Positions 1 to 7,470 of a DNA stretch of 10,267 nt are shown here, in pieces. Below the pieces are notes generated by a model. The model saw nothing but the letters and a program-made list of their open reading frames with translations, was not told where the DNA came from and ran no database searches. The position numbers and the translations under genes were made by a program. Every line of letters begins with the position of its first letter. Within the stretch, counting starts at the first letter, position 1. Origin of the DNA: Terfezia claveryi (Eukaryota; Ascomycota; Pezizomycetes; Pezizales; Pezizaceae); contig WHUX01000788.1 in the NCBI GenBank assembly GCA_015179025.1, forward strand, positions 1-10,267, written 5' to 3'.

Positions 1-818
1 AGAAAACTCAAATGAGGAAAATCGATTGAACACCAGCAATGGGAATCTACAATAGGAATAGTTACAACAGGTAACTATGAAGCAACAAATGCTTAAAAAG
101 AAATAAAGATTGATCTACTAGAAAAAATAAGAGGAGAAAACAAAAAATGGCAAGACTCACAATATTTTGTCTCTTGGGCCACAGCAATGCAACATTGGTT
201 TGTTATCAAAGGAATAGATTTGGAAGGTGCTTCAGATTTGGAAATTGTTGGATTTAGAATGGAAGGAAGCGCGCTCACTACTTATAATCAATTCCTAAGA
301 GAAAAAGGAAAGAATGCGACATTCTTTAGATTTATTCTAGCACTAAGGGATTTTCTGATACCCTCTACTAGTAAGGACATTTTATGGAAACGATAGGAGA
401 CAGCCACACCATACAAGGACGGACGTCATATGGGAATTAAACAGTTCGCCAACTGGCTTACTGAAATGCAAATCAAATTGATTAACAAGGATGGTAAACA
501 ATCAATATCGTAGGAAGTAAAAAGATGAAAGTTTCTTAATCACCTACCACCATATATGTCAGCTACATTAATTCCTTTAATCAAAGAAGAATGGTCATAT
601 AATCAGCTCATGCATCAAGCGGAGTTATATGAAGCTTCAAAGAAAAATATTGCCCTACCACCCACAATAAGTACATCCTGATAACAATACCTTCAGAATC
701 AAAATTGAAGTCACGGTCCACGCAGGAACTAAAATCAAAGACAAAAAACAGGATTTAATCTTAGCAGCAATCCCAACACCAAACTTAATATAGAAAAATG
801 GAAGAACTCAGATTGGGA
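1..818 (+). pseudogene. Old element: degraded gag-like N-terminal region
   Basis: A single frame (starting at base 1) gives coherent protein-like sequence up to the insertion point, broken by stops at 13, 91, 394, 511, 526, 679, 682, 706 and 730. The longest open run is 94-393. Recognisable features are only general: a helical, charged and W-rich composition, a stretch ending QFANWLTEMQ near 475, and LNHLPPYM near 545, which resemble capsid regions of Ty3/Gypsy Gag proteins. The identification rests mainly on what follows: with the young element and one CACCA removed, this frame runs without a shift into the CCHC knuckle at 6730. The true start lies outside the window. The stretch 680-750 is the least convincing as coding. 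Confidence 0.65.
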
Positions 819-823
819 CACCA
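819..823 (+). repeat. Target-site duplication, left copy (CACCA)
   Basis: CACCA directly abuts the 5' LTR and is repeated directly after the 3' LTR. Five bp is a usual duplication size for Ty3/Gypsy integrases. Removing the element and one copy leaves GACACCATCAC with the older element's reading frame unbroken, which independently confirms both boundaries. Confidence 0.95.
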
Positions 824-850
824 TGTCACGGCGTTGATTTACTTGCGAAG

Positions 851-966
851 TATTTGACACCCGAACAGGCTTGTTCGAGTGTCAGCGTGGTATTTGACAC
901 CCGAACAGGCTTGTTCGAGTGTCAGCGTGGTATTTGACACCCGAACAGACTTGTTCGAGTGTCAGC
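851..966 (+). repeat. Three tandem 40-bp dyad units in U3
   Basis: The units start at 851, 891 and 931 (the third is cut off after 966). They differ only at one position in the spacer (GGCT in units 1 and 2, GACT in unit 3). Each contains a 28-bp inverted repeat (856-883, 896-923, 936-963): GACAC and CGAACA arms pair with TGTTCG and GTGTC, with one internal mismatch. Lying upstream of the TATA-like box, they are placed as enhancer elements bound by a dimeric factor. In the 3' LTR (6240-6355) they are also transcribed, so an RNA hairpin role near the 3' end is an alternative. No binding factor is identified. Confidence 0.85.
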
Positions 967-1031
967 TGAGTTGGCGCTGCCAGGCGAGTGTCTTAATACT
1001 AGAAGGGATTAGAGAGGTGGATCGCGGAGTA

Positions 1032-1056
1032 TCACCTGCGATCGCAGGTGACGTCA
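1032..1056 (+). promoter_or_regulatory. 20-bp perfect palindrome overlapping a CRE site
   Basis: TCACCTGCGATCGCAGGTGA (1032-1051) is a perfect palindrome containing E-box-like CACCTG and CAGGTG. Its last three bases begin TGACGTCA (1049-1056), the consensus CRE bound by ATF/CREB-type bZIP factors such as fungal Atf1. It lies about 40 bp upstream of the TATA-like box, as expected of a proximal promoter element. Stress-responsive transcription is an inference. The copy in the 3' LTR is at 6421-6445. Confidence 0.6.
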
Positions 1057-1095
1057 AGTTAGCCGGGCGCCACTCCTTTGGCCACGGCAATCGTG

Positions 1096-1101
1096 TATAT
1101 A
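1096..1101 (+). promoter_or_regulatory. TATA-like box of the LTR promoter
   Basis: TATATA within GTGTATATAGG is the only clear TATA-like sequence in the U3 half. It lies about 37-42 bp upstream of A1138, where the self-priming complementarity independently puts the RNA 5' end. The 3' LTR copy is at 6485-6490. Confidence 0.6.
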
Positions 1102-1137
1102 GGAAGCAGTAGTTGTCGTTTCTTGTTCTTGTTCCTT

Positions 1138-1146
1138 ACGCAACGT
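1138..1146 (+). other. Putative self-primer at RNA 5' end (start of R)
   Basis: ACGCAACGT is the exact reverse complement of ACGTTGCGT, found 2 nt downstream of the 5' LTR. In Tf1-type elements the first ~11 nt of the mRNA fold back onto the primer-binding site, are cleaved and prime minus-strand synthesis. The placement just downstream of the TATA-like box fits that model. The match is 9 bp, slightly shorter than in Tf1. Confidence 0.65.
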
Positions 1147-1284
1147 CTTGTATTATAACCTTGGTAATACAGACTCTGCCTTTTGTCCTGATACTTCAAT
1201 CTACGGTTATAGTTTCGTCTTCGTGCGCTCCTTGGAGTCACGTCTTTAGTTATAGCCACAGCCATCGACTTACGCCGTTACACT

Positions 1285-1293
1285 ACGTTGCGT
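1285..1293 (+). other. Primer-binding site (self-priming type)
   Basis: ACGTTGCGT sits 2 nt after the LTR end, where the primer-binding site must be. There is no TGG at this place, so pairing with a tRNA 3' CCA end is not supported. It pairs perfectly with 1138-1146. The rest of the leader to the gag ATG (1294-1331) shows no other recognised signal. Confidence 0.65.
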
Positions 1294-1331
1294 CGATACA
1301 CTCTACTGAGCGCAACCCCTAGCTACGAACA

Positions 1332-2537
1332 ATGACTCAGCCCGTTGTTGAATTGCCGGCCGCTATTGTTGACCTAGTTCCTCGTTTGCGAACTGCGTTG
1401 AACTCAGCAAACCAGGACTACACCGGAATACTCAATGAAACCATTACCCTACTAGATCAGCTACTAGGGCTACCAGACCGACGACAAGATGTCGTAAGAT
1501 TACGAACCCAAGTAACGAACTTAACGAATCAACTCACGGCGCGGCAACAAGAAGATACAACCTTACGCACAGCCACTCAAGAGTTACGAAATGAAGTAAC
1601 TACTCAAGAGACAGTGATTAATGAGCTTCGAACGCAGTTGGAAGATATGAGGGCTATCAATGCGACTTTGGCTCGGTTGCAACCAGGAGAAGGAGGGAGT
1701 CGTTCAGAAAAGATACCCAACCCAGAAAAATTCTCTGGAAAAGACCGAAATAAGCTGCGCCCTTTCCTTACCCAACTACGACTAAAGGCTGCTACTTATA
1801 GTGACGAACAAGCAAAACTTCGACTAGCAGTAAATTCCTTAGCTGAAGATGCCCTAGATCAGGTTACCCCTTACGTTGAAAACGATACGGTGAACTTAAC
1901 CAACCTAGCAGCACTTATTACCATTCTCGAAAATGCATTCGGCGATCCAAATCGAGTAGCCAACGCAGAGTACAAACTACAAACGATGATTCAGGGGGCC
2001 AGGGAGTTCGCTGCCTATTTTGCCGAATTTCAACGATATGCAGCTGAAACGAGTTGGGGTAATACGGCTAAGTTGGCAACTCTAAAGCGCGGACTTTCCT
2101 ACCAATTACAACAAGATCTCCTCGCCATACATCCTGAGCCCACGGAGTTTAACGAGTATGTGGAGGTCTGCCAAAGGCTAGATACTCGTCGCCGCGCGCT
2201 ACAAACCCAAATGCGTAATCGTGTTGGACCAACGCCCCGAATGATATCACGCCCTACCGCTCCCGCTCCAGTTAACCCCCAAATAGTCCAAACTCCCTCT
2301 ACCTCTACAGCCACGGGTACTCACCCTGGGCCCATGGATTTGTCTGCAGGAAGGAAGAAGATATCTCCGGAGGAAAAAGCAAAGAGAATGGCTGAAGGGA
2401 GGTGCTATTATTGTGGAGGAATGGGACATGGGGTTAGAACTTGCCCACACGTACAAAAACGTACCCTACAAGTTGCCGAAACGGTTATGGAGAATACGAA
2501 TAAGGGACTAGAAGTTGGGGAACAGGCAAAAGAGTAG
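1332..2537 (+). CDS. gag: Gag nucleocapsid/capsid polyprotein
   Basis: This is an intact 401-residue Gag, the structural protein that forms the cytoplasmic virus-like particle and packages the RNA. Residues ~50-118 are rich in E, Q, R and L in a heptad-like pattern and probably form a coiled coil. Residues ~128-290 match the retrotransposon gag domain, beginning with the family-typical KFSGKDRNKLRPFLTQLR. A Pro/Thr-rich linker (300-335) leads to a CCHC knuckle, C358-x2-C361-x4-H366-x4-C371, for RNA binding. The ATG at 1332 has A at -3 and is the first ATG after the primer-binding site. The TAG stop lies inside the start of the pol frame: pol is open in the -1 frame from 2504, giving a 34-nt overlap. 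There are no internal stops, unlike the surrounding old element. Confidence 0.95.
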   Translation: MTQPVVELPAAIVDLVPRLRTALNSANQDYTGILNETITLLDQLLGLPDRRQDVVRLRTQVTNLTNQLTARQQEDTTLRTATQELRNEVTTQETVINELRTQLEDMRAINATLARLQPGEGGSRSEKIPNPEKFSGKDRNKLRPFLTQLRLKAATYSDEQAKLRLAVNSLAEDALDQVTPYVENDTVNLTNLAALITILENAFGDPNRVANAEYKLQTMIQGAREFAAYFAEFQRYAAETSWGNTAKLATLKRGLSYQLQQDLLAIHPEPTEFNEYVEVCQRLDTRRRALQTQMRNRVGPTPRMISRPTAPAPVNPQIVQTPSTSTATGTHPGPMDLSAGRKKISPEEKAKRMAEGRCYYCGGMGHGVRTCPHVQKRTLQVAETVMENTNKGLEVGEQAKE

Positions 2538-2965
2538 CCTCACCTCAGAAGGATGGCACTGAGTTGAGGCAGGATAAATTTCTGGACTCTTTAAGCATTT
2601 CCAGTTCGTCTTTACAGTCTTCAGAGGAAGAGTTTTTGGATGGGAATCACCTTATAGTTAGTTGTGAATTAAACGATAATGGTTCCAGAATCCATACTCA
2701 TGCCCTGATAGACTGCGGAGCAACGGGTTATGCATTTATAGACCAGGAATTTGCAAGCCATCACCAACTCCCCCTTTATAAACTCAATAATCCTCGAACA
2801 CTAGAAGTCATTGATGGGCGACCAATCGAGTCAGGGACAATCACACACATTAGCAAGCTAAAGCTAATAATTGATCAGCACCAAGAGGAACTTCCACTGT
2901 TTATTACCAAACTAGGCCACTACCCCATAGTATTAGGACTTCCATGGCTACGACGTCAGATGTGA
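2504..2965 (+). CDS. pol: Pol, N-terminal part: aspartic protease
   Basis: This is the retropepsin-like protease that would cut Gag-Pol in the particle. The frame is open from just after a TAA at 2501, overlaps gag and has no ATG before its broken end, so expression should depend on -1 frameshifting from gag rather than its own start. The catalytic loop reads ALIDCGATGYAFI, with Asp at 2711-2713. DCG stands where DSG or DTG is usual; I recall DCG in related fungal elements, so it need not be inactive. The closing hydrophobic-Gly motif (VLGLPWL) ends at about 2950. Nine codons later the frame hits TGA at 2963. The missing continuation is found one frame over from GAT at 2959, which points to a single-base loss at about 2957-2959. 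Confidence 0.85.
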   Translation, partial: GTRSWGTGKRVASPQKDGTELRQDKFLDSLSISSSSLQSSEEEFLDGNHLIVSCELNDNGSRIHTHALIDCGATGYAFIDQEFASHHQLPLYKLNNPRTLEVIDGRPIESGTITHISKLKLIIDQHQEELPLFITKLGHYPIVLGLPWLRRQM

Positions 2966-3439
2966 ATATCCGTTTCGCTAAGAACACTGTTACTTTCGAC
3001 TCCGATTTTTGTCTCCACCATTGTTGTGAAAAACCCTCGACCATAAAGGGTATCTCAATTCCAGTTCCAGAAAACCCCGGAATTGCCCTTATTGCAGGAT
3101 CAACCTTTAGTCGCCTAGTTAAAAAAGCAAAGCAGGTGGAAACAGCCTTCCGAACAACTATCTACGAACTTAACATGGCTTTAAAAGATCCTGAACAACA
3201 ACCTAAGACGGAGGAGGATAAGATCAAGGAACTAGTGCCTTCTGAATACCACGAATTCCTTCCATTATTTAAGAAGGCTATTGCGGAAATCCTCCCCCCC
3301 ACCGACCTTACGACCATAAAATTCCTCTTAAAGAAGGATTTACTCCCCCTTTTGGACCTCTATACTCCCTATCAAAACCAGAGTTAGAGGCTCTTAAAGT
3401 ATGGTTAGAAGAAAACCTGTCCAAAGGATTTATTCTGCC
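2944..3439 (+). pseudogene. pol: Pol protease-RT connector, shifted through two other frames
   Basis: This segment joins protease to RT but is read in two successive frames. From GAT 2959 to the C-run at 3294-3300 it is open in one frame (about 110 codons), ending in the conserved pre-RT stretch [19 protein letters not shown]. From CAC 3300 to 3439 the natural continuation (family-typical [10 protein letters not shown] then [18 protein letters not shown]) lies in the next frame and has no stop. After CC at 3438-3439 it returns to the protease/RT frame at TCC 3440. Each step equals loss of one base; the second is in a run of seven Cs. The ATG at 2944 is internal to the protease in another frame and is not a credible start. 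Confidence 0.8.
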
Positions 3440-6178
3440 TCCTCATCTCCCGCAGGTGCACCTATCTTATTTGTTAAGAAGAAGGATGGGTCCTTGCGTC
3501 TTTGTGTGGATTATCGTGGTCTTAATGATGGTACCATCAAGAACCGATACCCACTACCCCTTATACGAGAGACTTTGACTAGACTTTCTAAGGCACGATA
3601 CTATACGGCTCTTGACATTAGAAGCGCCTACAACCTCATCCGGATGGCGGAAGGAGAGGAATGGAAAACAGCATTCCGAACTCGTTATGGCTTATATGAG
3701 ACCTTAGTTATGCCTTTCGGCCTCACAAATGCTCCTGCCAGCTTCCAACATTTTATTAATGATGTTCTCCATCCCTTCCTTGACAATTTCTGTACGGCTT
3801 ATCTTGATGACATTTTAATATATAGCGATACCCTCGAAGAACACCGAACACATGTTACCAAGGTATTGCAAGCTCTCCAAAAAGCCGGCCTCTACCTAAA
3901 ACCCGAGAAGTGTGAATTTCATAAGACCACGGTCCACTACCTAGGCATGATTATCTCCGCAGAAGGGATACAAATGGATCCAGCTAAAGTTAAGGCCGTA
4001 ATGGACTGGGAATCCCCAATTAACCTTCATGATGCTCGTGCTTTTCTAGGATTCGCCAATTTTTATCGCCGGTTTATCAAAGACTTCTCCAAGATTGTAG
4101 CTCCTATCGTGAAACTAACAAAAAAAAATACAACCTGGCATTGGAGCGAAGAATGCCAGAAGGCGTTCCAAAACCTTAAAACAGCGTTTACTTCCGCTCC
4201 CGTTCTCCAGCATTTTGATCCTGACCGTGAAATTATAGTAGAAACAGATGCATCAGACTACGTTTCTGCTGGAATTCTTTCGCAATATGACGATAATGGC
4301 ATACTTCACCCTGTTGCTTACTTCTCTAAGAAGCACTCACCAACTGAATGCAACTATGAGATTTATGATAAGGAATTAATGGCTATTATCCGATGCTTCG
4401 AAGAATGGCGAGCTGAATTAGAATCCACCCCCCACCCAATTAAAGTACTCTCAGATCATAAGAATCTAGAATACTTTATGTCAACAAAACTCCTCAACCG
4501 CCGTCAAGCTCGATGGTCAGAATTTCTCTCCCGCTTCAACTTCAAGATAGTTTACCGCCCAGGTAAAGCAGGGGGGAAACCAGATGCATTAACAAGAAGG
4601 TCAGGAGACCTTCCAAAGGAAGGAGATGAACGTATAAGGTTTCAAAATCAAGTCGTTCTCAAACCTCACAATTTAACAATCAATGCGACAGTAGAAGAGC
4701 TAAGACTAGAGGACTTGTTTAATAGGGGCTTTGAAGTTGATCCACTGCCAAGGAAGATATTAGTTAAGCTACAACAAGGAGAGAAGCGATCTAAGGACAT
4801 CTCGTTAGCCGAATGCGAAGAGGATAATGGAAAGCTAAGATATCGTAGGCGGATATATGTACCAAATTATATGCCCCTAAAGCTCCGTCTAATCCAGGAC
4901 CATCACGATATCCCAGCAGCTGGGCATCCAGGGCGATCCAAGACGCTTGAGCTTATCTCGCGACAATATTATTGGCCAAAAATGCATAGGGATGTCGATC
5001 AGTATGTACGCAACTGTCACCCCTGTCAACGTGCTCGAACGACACGACATGCCCCATACGGCATTCTTCGACCACTCGCAATTCCCCAAGGTGCTTGGCA
5101 AGACATCTCCATGGATTTCATTATTGGGCTACCCTGGTCAAATGGATACAACGCAATTTTGGTAGTAGTATGTCGACTAACTAAAATGCGGCACTTCATT
5201 CCCTGTCGTGATACCACTACTGCAGAGCAGTTAGCAGATCTATATGCTCGGCATATCTTCCGCCTCCATGGTCTTCCTAGAACAATTGTATCAGACCGTG
5301 GGTCTCAATTCATCTCTCATTTTTGGAAAGTTCTCTGTCAAGTGCTTAAGATTCAATCTCTCCTGTCCACACCATTTCACCCTCAAACTGACGGTCAGAC
5401 CGAGCGAGTCAATGCCACTCTAGAACAATATTTACGGGTTTATGTTAATTATTTGCAGGATGACTGGGAGAACTGGTTGCATCTCGCCGAGTTTGCAGCT
5501 AATAATCAAGCTTCTGAAACAACTGGGTCATCTCCCTTCTTTGCGAATTATGGTTATGACCCGCTGTGGCAATTTGGTTTCGAGGAAAAGCCCATACGAC
5601 CTGATGAGCGGAGTACTATAGAGGTGGCCAGGAAGATCAAGGAAATAACGGAACACTTACAAAACGAGATGGCTAGGGCGCAGGCACGGCAACAGGAGCA
5701 AGCAGACAAAGGACGGGATAATGCCCCAGTATTCAAGGAGGGAGATCTGGTTTGGTTTAATAGCCAGCACATTACAACACAACGACCAAGTAGAAAGCTC
5801 GACCATAAACGGATTGGCCCCTACAAGATCACAAAGGTCATATCCCCCTATGCATACGAACTCGACTTCCCCGCCAGTGTGCATTACCACCGAGTCCAGC
5901 ATGTTTCACTCCTCGACCCGGCAAATAATAATCCCCTACCTGGGCAATACAACCCACCACCTCCACCAGTGATAGTTGATAATGAGGAGGAGTGGCATGT
6001 GGAAGAAATCTTGGATTCTCGTCTTCGGAGGAGGAAATTAGAGTACTTAGTGAAATGGGTAGGGTTTGAAAGACCAGACTGGGAACCGGCAACCAACATC
6101 AACAAACTTAAGGCTATTGATGACTTCCACAGACGATATCCGAGCAAACCAGGACCATTGCCGGAAGACGAAGACTAA
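3401..6178 (+). CDS. pol: Pol, main part: RT, RNase H, integrase, chromodomain
   Basis: A 925-residue open frame; the first 13 residues are out of frame with the family and true coding starts at about 3440 (residue 14). RT has the LDIRSAYN first-Asp motif and the active site YLDD at residues 134-137. RNase H has D283 (TDAS), E325 and D352. Integrase has the zinc finger H502-x6-H509-x29-C539-x2-C542 and catalytic D572, D632 and E668 with 35 residues between the last two (D,D35E). A GPY/F motif is at ~806-808. The C-terminus carries a chromodomain (~864-915) with W865, and the W and F of KWVGF, at the aromatic-cage positions that bind methylated histone H3 tails. It copies the element RNA and inserts the cDNA, probably into heterochromatin. 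All catalytic residues are present; only the upstream frameshifts disable it. Confidence 0.95.
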   Translation: MVRRKPVQRIYSASSSPAGAPILFVKKKDGSLRLCVDYRGLNDGTIKNRYPLPLIRETLTRLSKARYYTALDIRSAYNLIRMAEGEEWKTAFRTRYGLYETLVMPFGLTNAPASFQHFINDVLHPFLDNFCTAYLDDILIYSDTLEEHRTHVTKVLQALQKAGLYLKPEKCEFHKTTVHYLGMIISAEGIQMDPAKVKAVMDWESPINLHDARAFLGFANFYRRFIKDFSKIVAPIVKLTKKNTTWHWSEECQKAFQNLKTAFTSAPVLQHFDPDREIIVETDASDYVSAGILSQYDDNGILHPVAYFSKKHSPTECNYEIYDKELMAIIRCFEEWRAELESTPHPIKVLSDHKNLEYFMSTKLLNRRQARWSEFLSRFNFKIVYRPGKAGGKPDALTRRSGDLPKEGDERIRFQNQVVLKPHNLTINATVEELRLEDLFNRGFEVDPLPRKILVKLQQGEKRSKDISLAECEEDNGKLRYRRRIYVPNYMPLKLRLIQDHHDIPAAGHPGRSKTLELISRQYYWPKMHRDVDQYVRNCHPCQRARTTRHAPYGILRPLAIPQGAWQDISMDFIIGLPWSNGYNAILVVVCRLTKMRHFIPCRDTTTAEQLADLYARHIFRLHGLPRTIVSDRGSQFISHFWKVLCQVLKIQSLLSTPFHPQTDGQTERVNATLEQYLRVYVNYLQDDWENWLHLAEFAANNQASETTGSSPFFANYGYDPLWQFGFEEKPIRPDERSTIEVARKIKEITEHLQNEMARAQARQQEQADKGRDNAPVFKEGDLVWFNSQHITTQRPSRKLDHKRIGPYKITKVISPYAYELDFPASVHYHRVQHVSLLDPANNNPLPGQYNPPPPPVIVDNEEEWHVEEILDSRLRRRKLEYLVKWVGFERPDWEPATNINKLKAIDDFHRRYPSKPGPLPEDED

Positions 6179-6199
6179 GCCTCAAGGGACTTCGGCCAT

Positions 6200-6209
6200 A
6201 AGGAGGGGA
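6200..6209 (+). other. Polypurine tract (plus-strand primer)
   Basis: AAGGAGGGGA is ten purines in a row ending 3 nt before the 3' LTR, the normal position for the RNase H-resistant primer of plus-strand synthesis. The pol stop (TAA 6176-6178) lies 21 nt upstream. Confidence 0.85.
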
Positions 6210-6212
6210 TAT

Positions 6213-6671
6213 TGTCACGGCGTTGATTTACTTGCGAAGTATTTGACACCCGAACAGGCTTGTTCGAGTGTCAGCGTGGTATTTGACACCCGAACAGGCT
6301 TGTTCGAGTGTCAGCGTGGTATTTGACACCCGAACAGACTTGTTCGAGTGTCAGCTGAGTTGGCGCTGCCAGGCGAGTGTCTTAATACTAGAAGGGATTA
6401 GAGAGGTGGATCGCGGAGTATCACCTGCGATCGCAGGTGACGTCAAGTTAGCCGGGCGCCACTCCTTTGGCCACGGCAATCGTGTATATAGGAAGCAGTA
6501 GTTGTCGTTTCTTGTTCTTGTTCCTTACGCAACGTCTTGTATTATAACCTTGGTAATACAGACTCTGCCTTTTGTCCTGATACTTCAATCTACGGTTATA
6601 GTTTCGTCTTCGTGCGCTCCTTGGAGTCACGTCTTTAGTTATAGCCACAGCCATCGACTTACGCCGTTACA
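6213..6671 (+). repeat. 3' long terminal repeat (459 bp)
   Basis: Reading it base by base against 824-1282 shows no difference. It carries the same internal signals: tandem dyads 6240-6355, palindrome 6421-6440, CRE 6438-6445, TATA-like 6485-6490, and the primer-complementary ACGCAACGT at 6527-6535. This copy should supply the 3' end of the element's RNA. Its promoter points outward into the zinc-knuckle part of the older element, so read-through transcription of that remnant is possible. Confidence 0.97.
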
Positions 6672-6676
6672 CACCA
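6672..6676 (+). repeat. Target-site duplication, right copy (CACCA)
   Basis: This is the second copy of the 5-bp target, just outside the terminal CA of the 3' LTR. The older element resumes at 6677. Confidence 0.95.
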
Positions 6677-6888
6677 TCACAAAAAAATTGGATCAGAAGA
6701 TGAAGATACAATTAATTAGAGACAAGAAATGTCTATGGTGTTGGAACCCTGGACACTCCTACAAGGACTGTAGGAAACAACAAAATAAAGTACCCATGCA
6801 TACAGCTACACAAGATTTAGCTATATCGATAGCTACCAAGGATAAAAACAACAAAGATAAAATTAAGGAACGACCCTTGTCAAGATAG
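6677..6888 (+). pseudogene. Old element: gag zinc-knuckle segment
   Basis: This resumes the frame of 1-818 at the insertion point (the ATC codon spans 6676-6678). It encodes a Lys-rich stretch and one CCHC knuckle, CLWCWNPGHSYKDC, with Cys at 6730 and 6739, His at 6754 and Cys at 6769 (C-x2-C-x4-H-x4-C), the nucleic-acid-binding motif of Gag. The frame ends at TAG 6886, but the next segment continues in the same frame. An apparent longer open frame entering from the 3' LTR is accidental. Confidence 0.8.
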
Positions 6889-7470
6889 GTACCAGATTTT
6901 AGCAAGGTATTCGTTAAAGCTAACGAACACCCTGTACTAGCTTTAATTGATCTCCAAATAAAGGGAGGAGACTTAATTAATTCTCAATTTATATACCTAT
7001 ACAAAATACTGCCTAGAAGTATTGAGAAGAAATCATTAAGTACTGCAATTAAAGGATCAAAAGGAATGATAGACAAAGCTTGTACTATCAAACTAGATTA
7101 GATAGGTTATGTAGAAGAACAAATGTTCTATGTAGCTCATTTGACTGGATGGGACATGATACTAGGAGAACCTGCTCTCAACAAAGTGCGAGCAATAATT
7201 CCTGCCTATCAGGAACCAGTTACTATCCAACTGGAAAACATTCCACGATTCCAGCTTAGTGTATGGAAGGGATCTAGAACTATGGCAAATGGTATAAGAT
7301 CAGCGTATACATAGGTTAGCTGTAAATCAGTGGCAGATTATAGTGAACCAGATAATTGGGAAAATATTAGTGATGCAGAAGAAACCAATTCAGAAAGAGA
7401 ACTCATAATAGCTGTTTCTATAGTATAGAAACAATTCAACCCTGTAACAGAGTTTCATTTATTATTTCCT
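6889..7470 (+). pseudogene. Old element: protease-like region
   Basis: This continues the same frame with TAG stops at 7099, 7312 and 7426. ALIDLQIKGGDLINSQFI sits where retropepsins have ALIDSGAxGxFI, with the Asp at 6949-6951. The motif is D-L-Q rather than D-S/T-G, so catalysis is doubtful or the family differs. A later HLTGWDMILGEPAL (about 7138-7180) corresponds to the second hydrophobic protease motif. I recall both motifs together in polyproteins of mushroom-forming basidiomycetes. The stretch after 7230 is an unrecognised linker to RT. A domain search would be needed to confirm the protease fold. Confidence 0.6.

Larger units (their letters stand above)
824..1282 (+). repeat. 5' long terminal repeat (459 bp)
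   Basis: The repeat starts TGTCACGG and ends CGCCGTTACA, with the usual TG...CA ends, and recurs at an offset of 5,389 bp. Identity ends exactly at 1282: the following base is C in both copies, but in the downstream copy it already belongs to the target duplication, and the sequences diverge at 1284. In order it holds three tandem dyad units (851-966), a palindrome overlapping a CRE (1032-1056), a TATA-like box (1096-1101) and the inferred start of R near 1138. U3 is then about 824-1137. I could not place the R/U5 boundary or a poly(A) signal. Confidence 0.97.
824..6671 (+). mobile_element. Complete young Ty3/Gypsy chromovirus LTR retrotransposon
   Basis: The element is 5,848 bp: 5' LTR, short leader with primer-binding site, gag, pol (protease, RT, RNase H, integrase, chromodomain), polypurine tract and 3' LTR. 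RT and RNase H before integrase is the Ty3/Gypsy order, and the C-terminal chromodomain places it among chromoviruses. Both LTRs appear identical over 459 bp and are bounded by the duplication CACCA, so the insertion is intact and recent. Gag and the RT-integrase part are open throughout, but pol has three apparent 1-nt losses between protease and RT. As written, this copy should not make a full Gag-Pol protein unless those are sequence errors. It could still be mobilised in trans by an intact relative. Confidence 0.96.

Noticed and set aside
851..966. CRISPR-like array
   Set aside because: The units are directly adjacent with no unique spacers, number only three, and sit in an LTR of a eukaryotic element.
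879..1112. Plus-strand 77-codon open frame over the U3 repeats, repeated at 6268-6501
   Set aside because: Its repetitive protein is just the translation of the tandem 40-bp units, and it runs across the promoter region. No sign of coding.
1059..1265. Minus-strand 68-codon open frame in the 5' LTR, repeated identically at 6448-6654
   Set aside because: It lies inside LTR regulatory sequence, matches no known family, and its apparent conservation only reflects the identity of the two LTRs.
1283..1305. tRNA primer-binding site after the 5' LTR
   Set aside because: The sequence begins CTACGTTG and lacks the TGG that pairs with a tRNA 3' end; self-complementarity to 1138-1146 explains it better.
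2099..2456. Minus-strand open frames opposite gag
   Set aside because: They are shadows of the intact gag frame; the compositional bias follows from the plus-strand codons.
2564..2566. TTG as the start of pol
   Set aside because: Fungal nuclear genes rarely start at TTG, and the frame is open upstream to 2504, overlapping gag. Frameshifting is the better explanation.
5554..6147. Several minus-strand open frames of 72-87 codons opposite integrase and chromodomain
   Set aside because: They are antisense shadows of a clearly coding plus strand and have no recognisable domains.
6502..6729. Fusion protein reading from the 3' LTR into the zinc-knuckle segment
   Set aside because: The frame match is accidental. 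The LTR part is non-coding, and the knuckle segment joins 1-818 when the insertion is removed.
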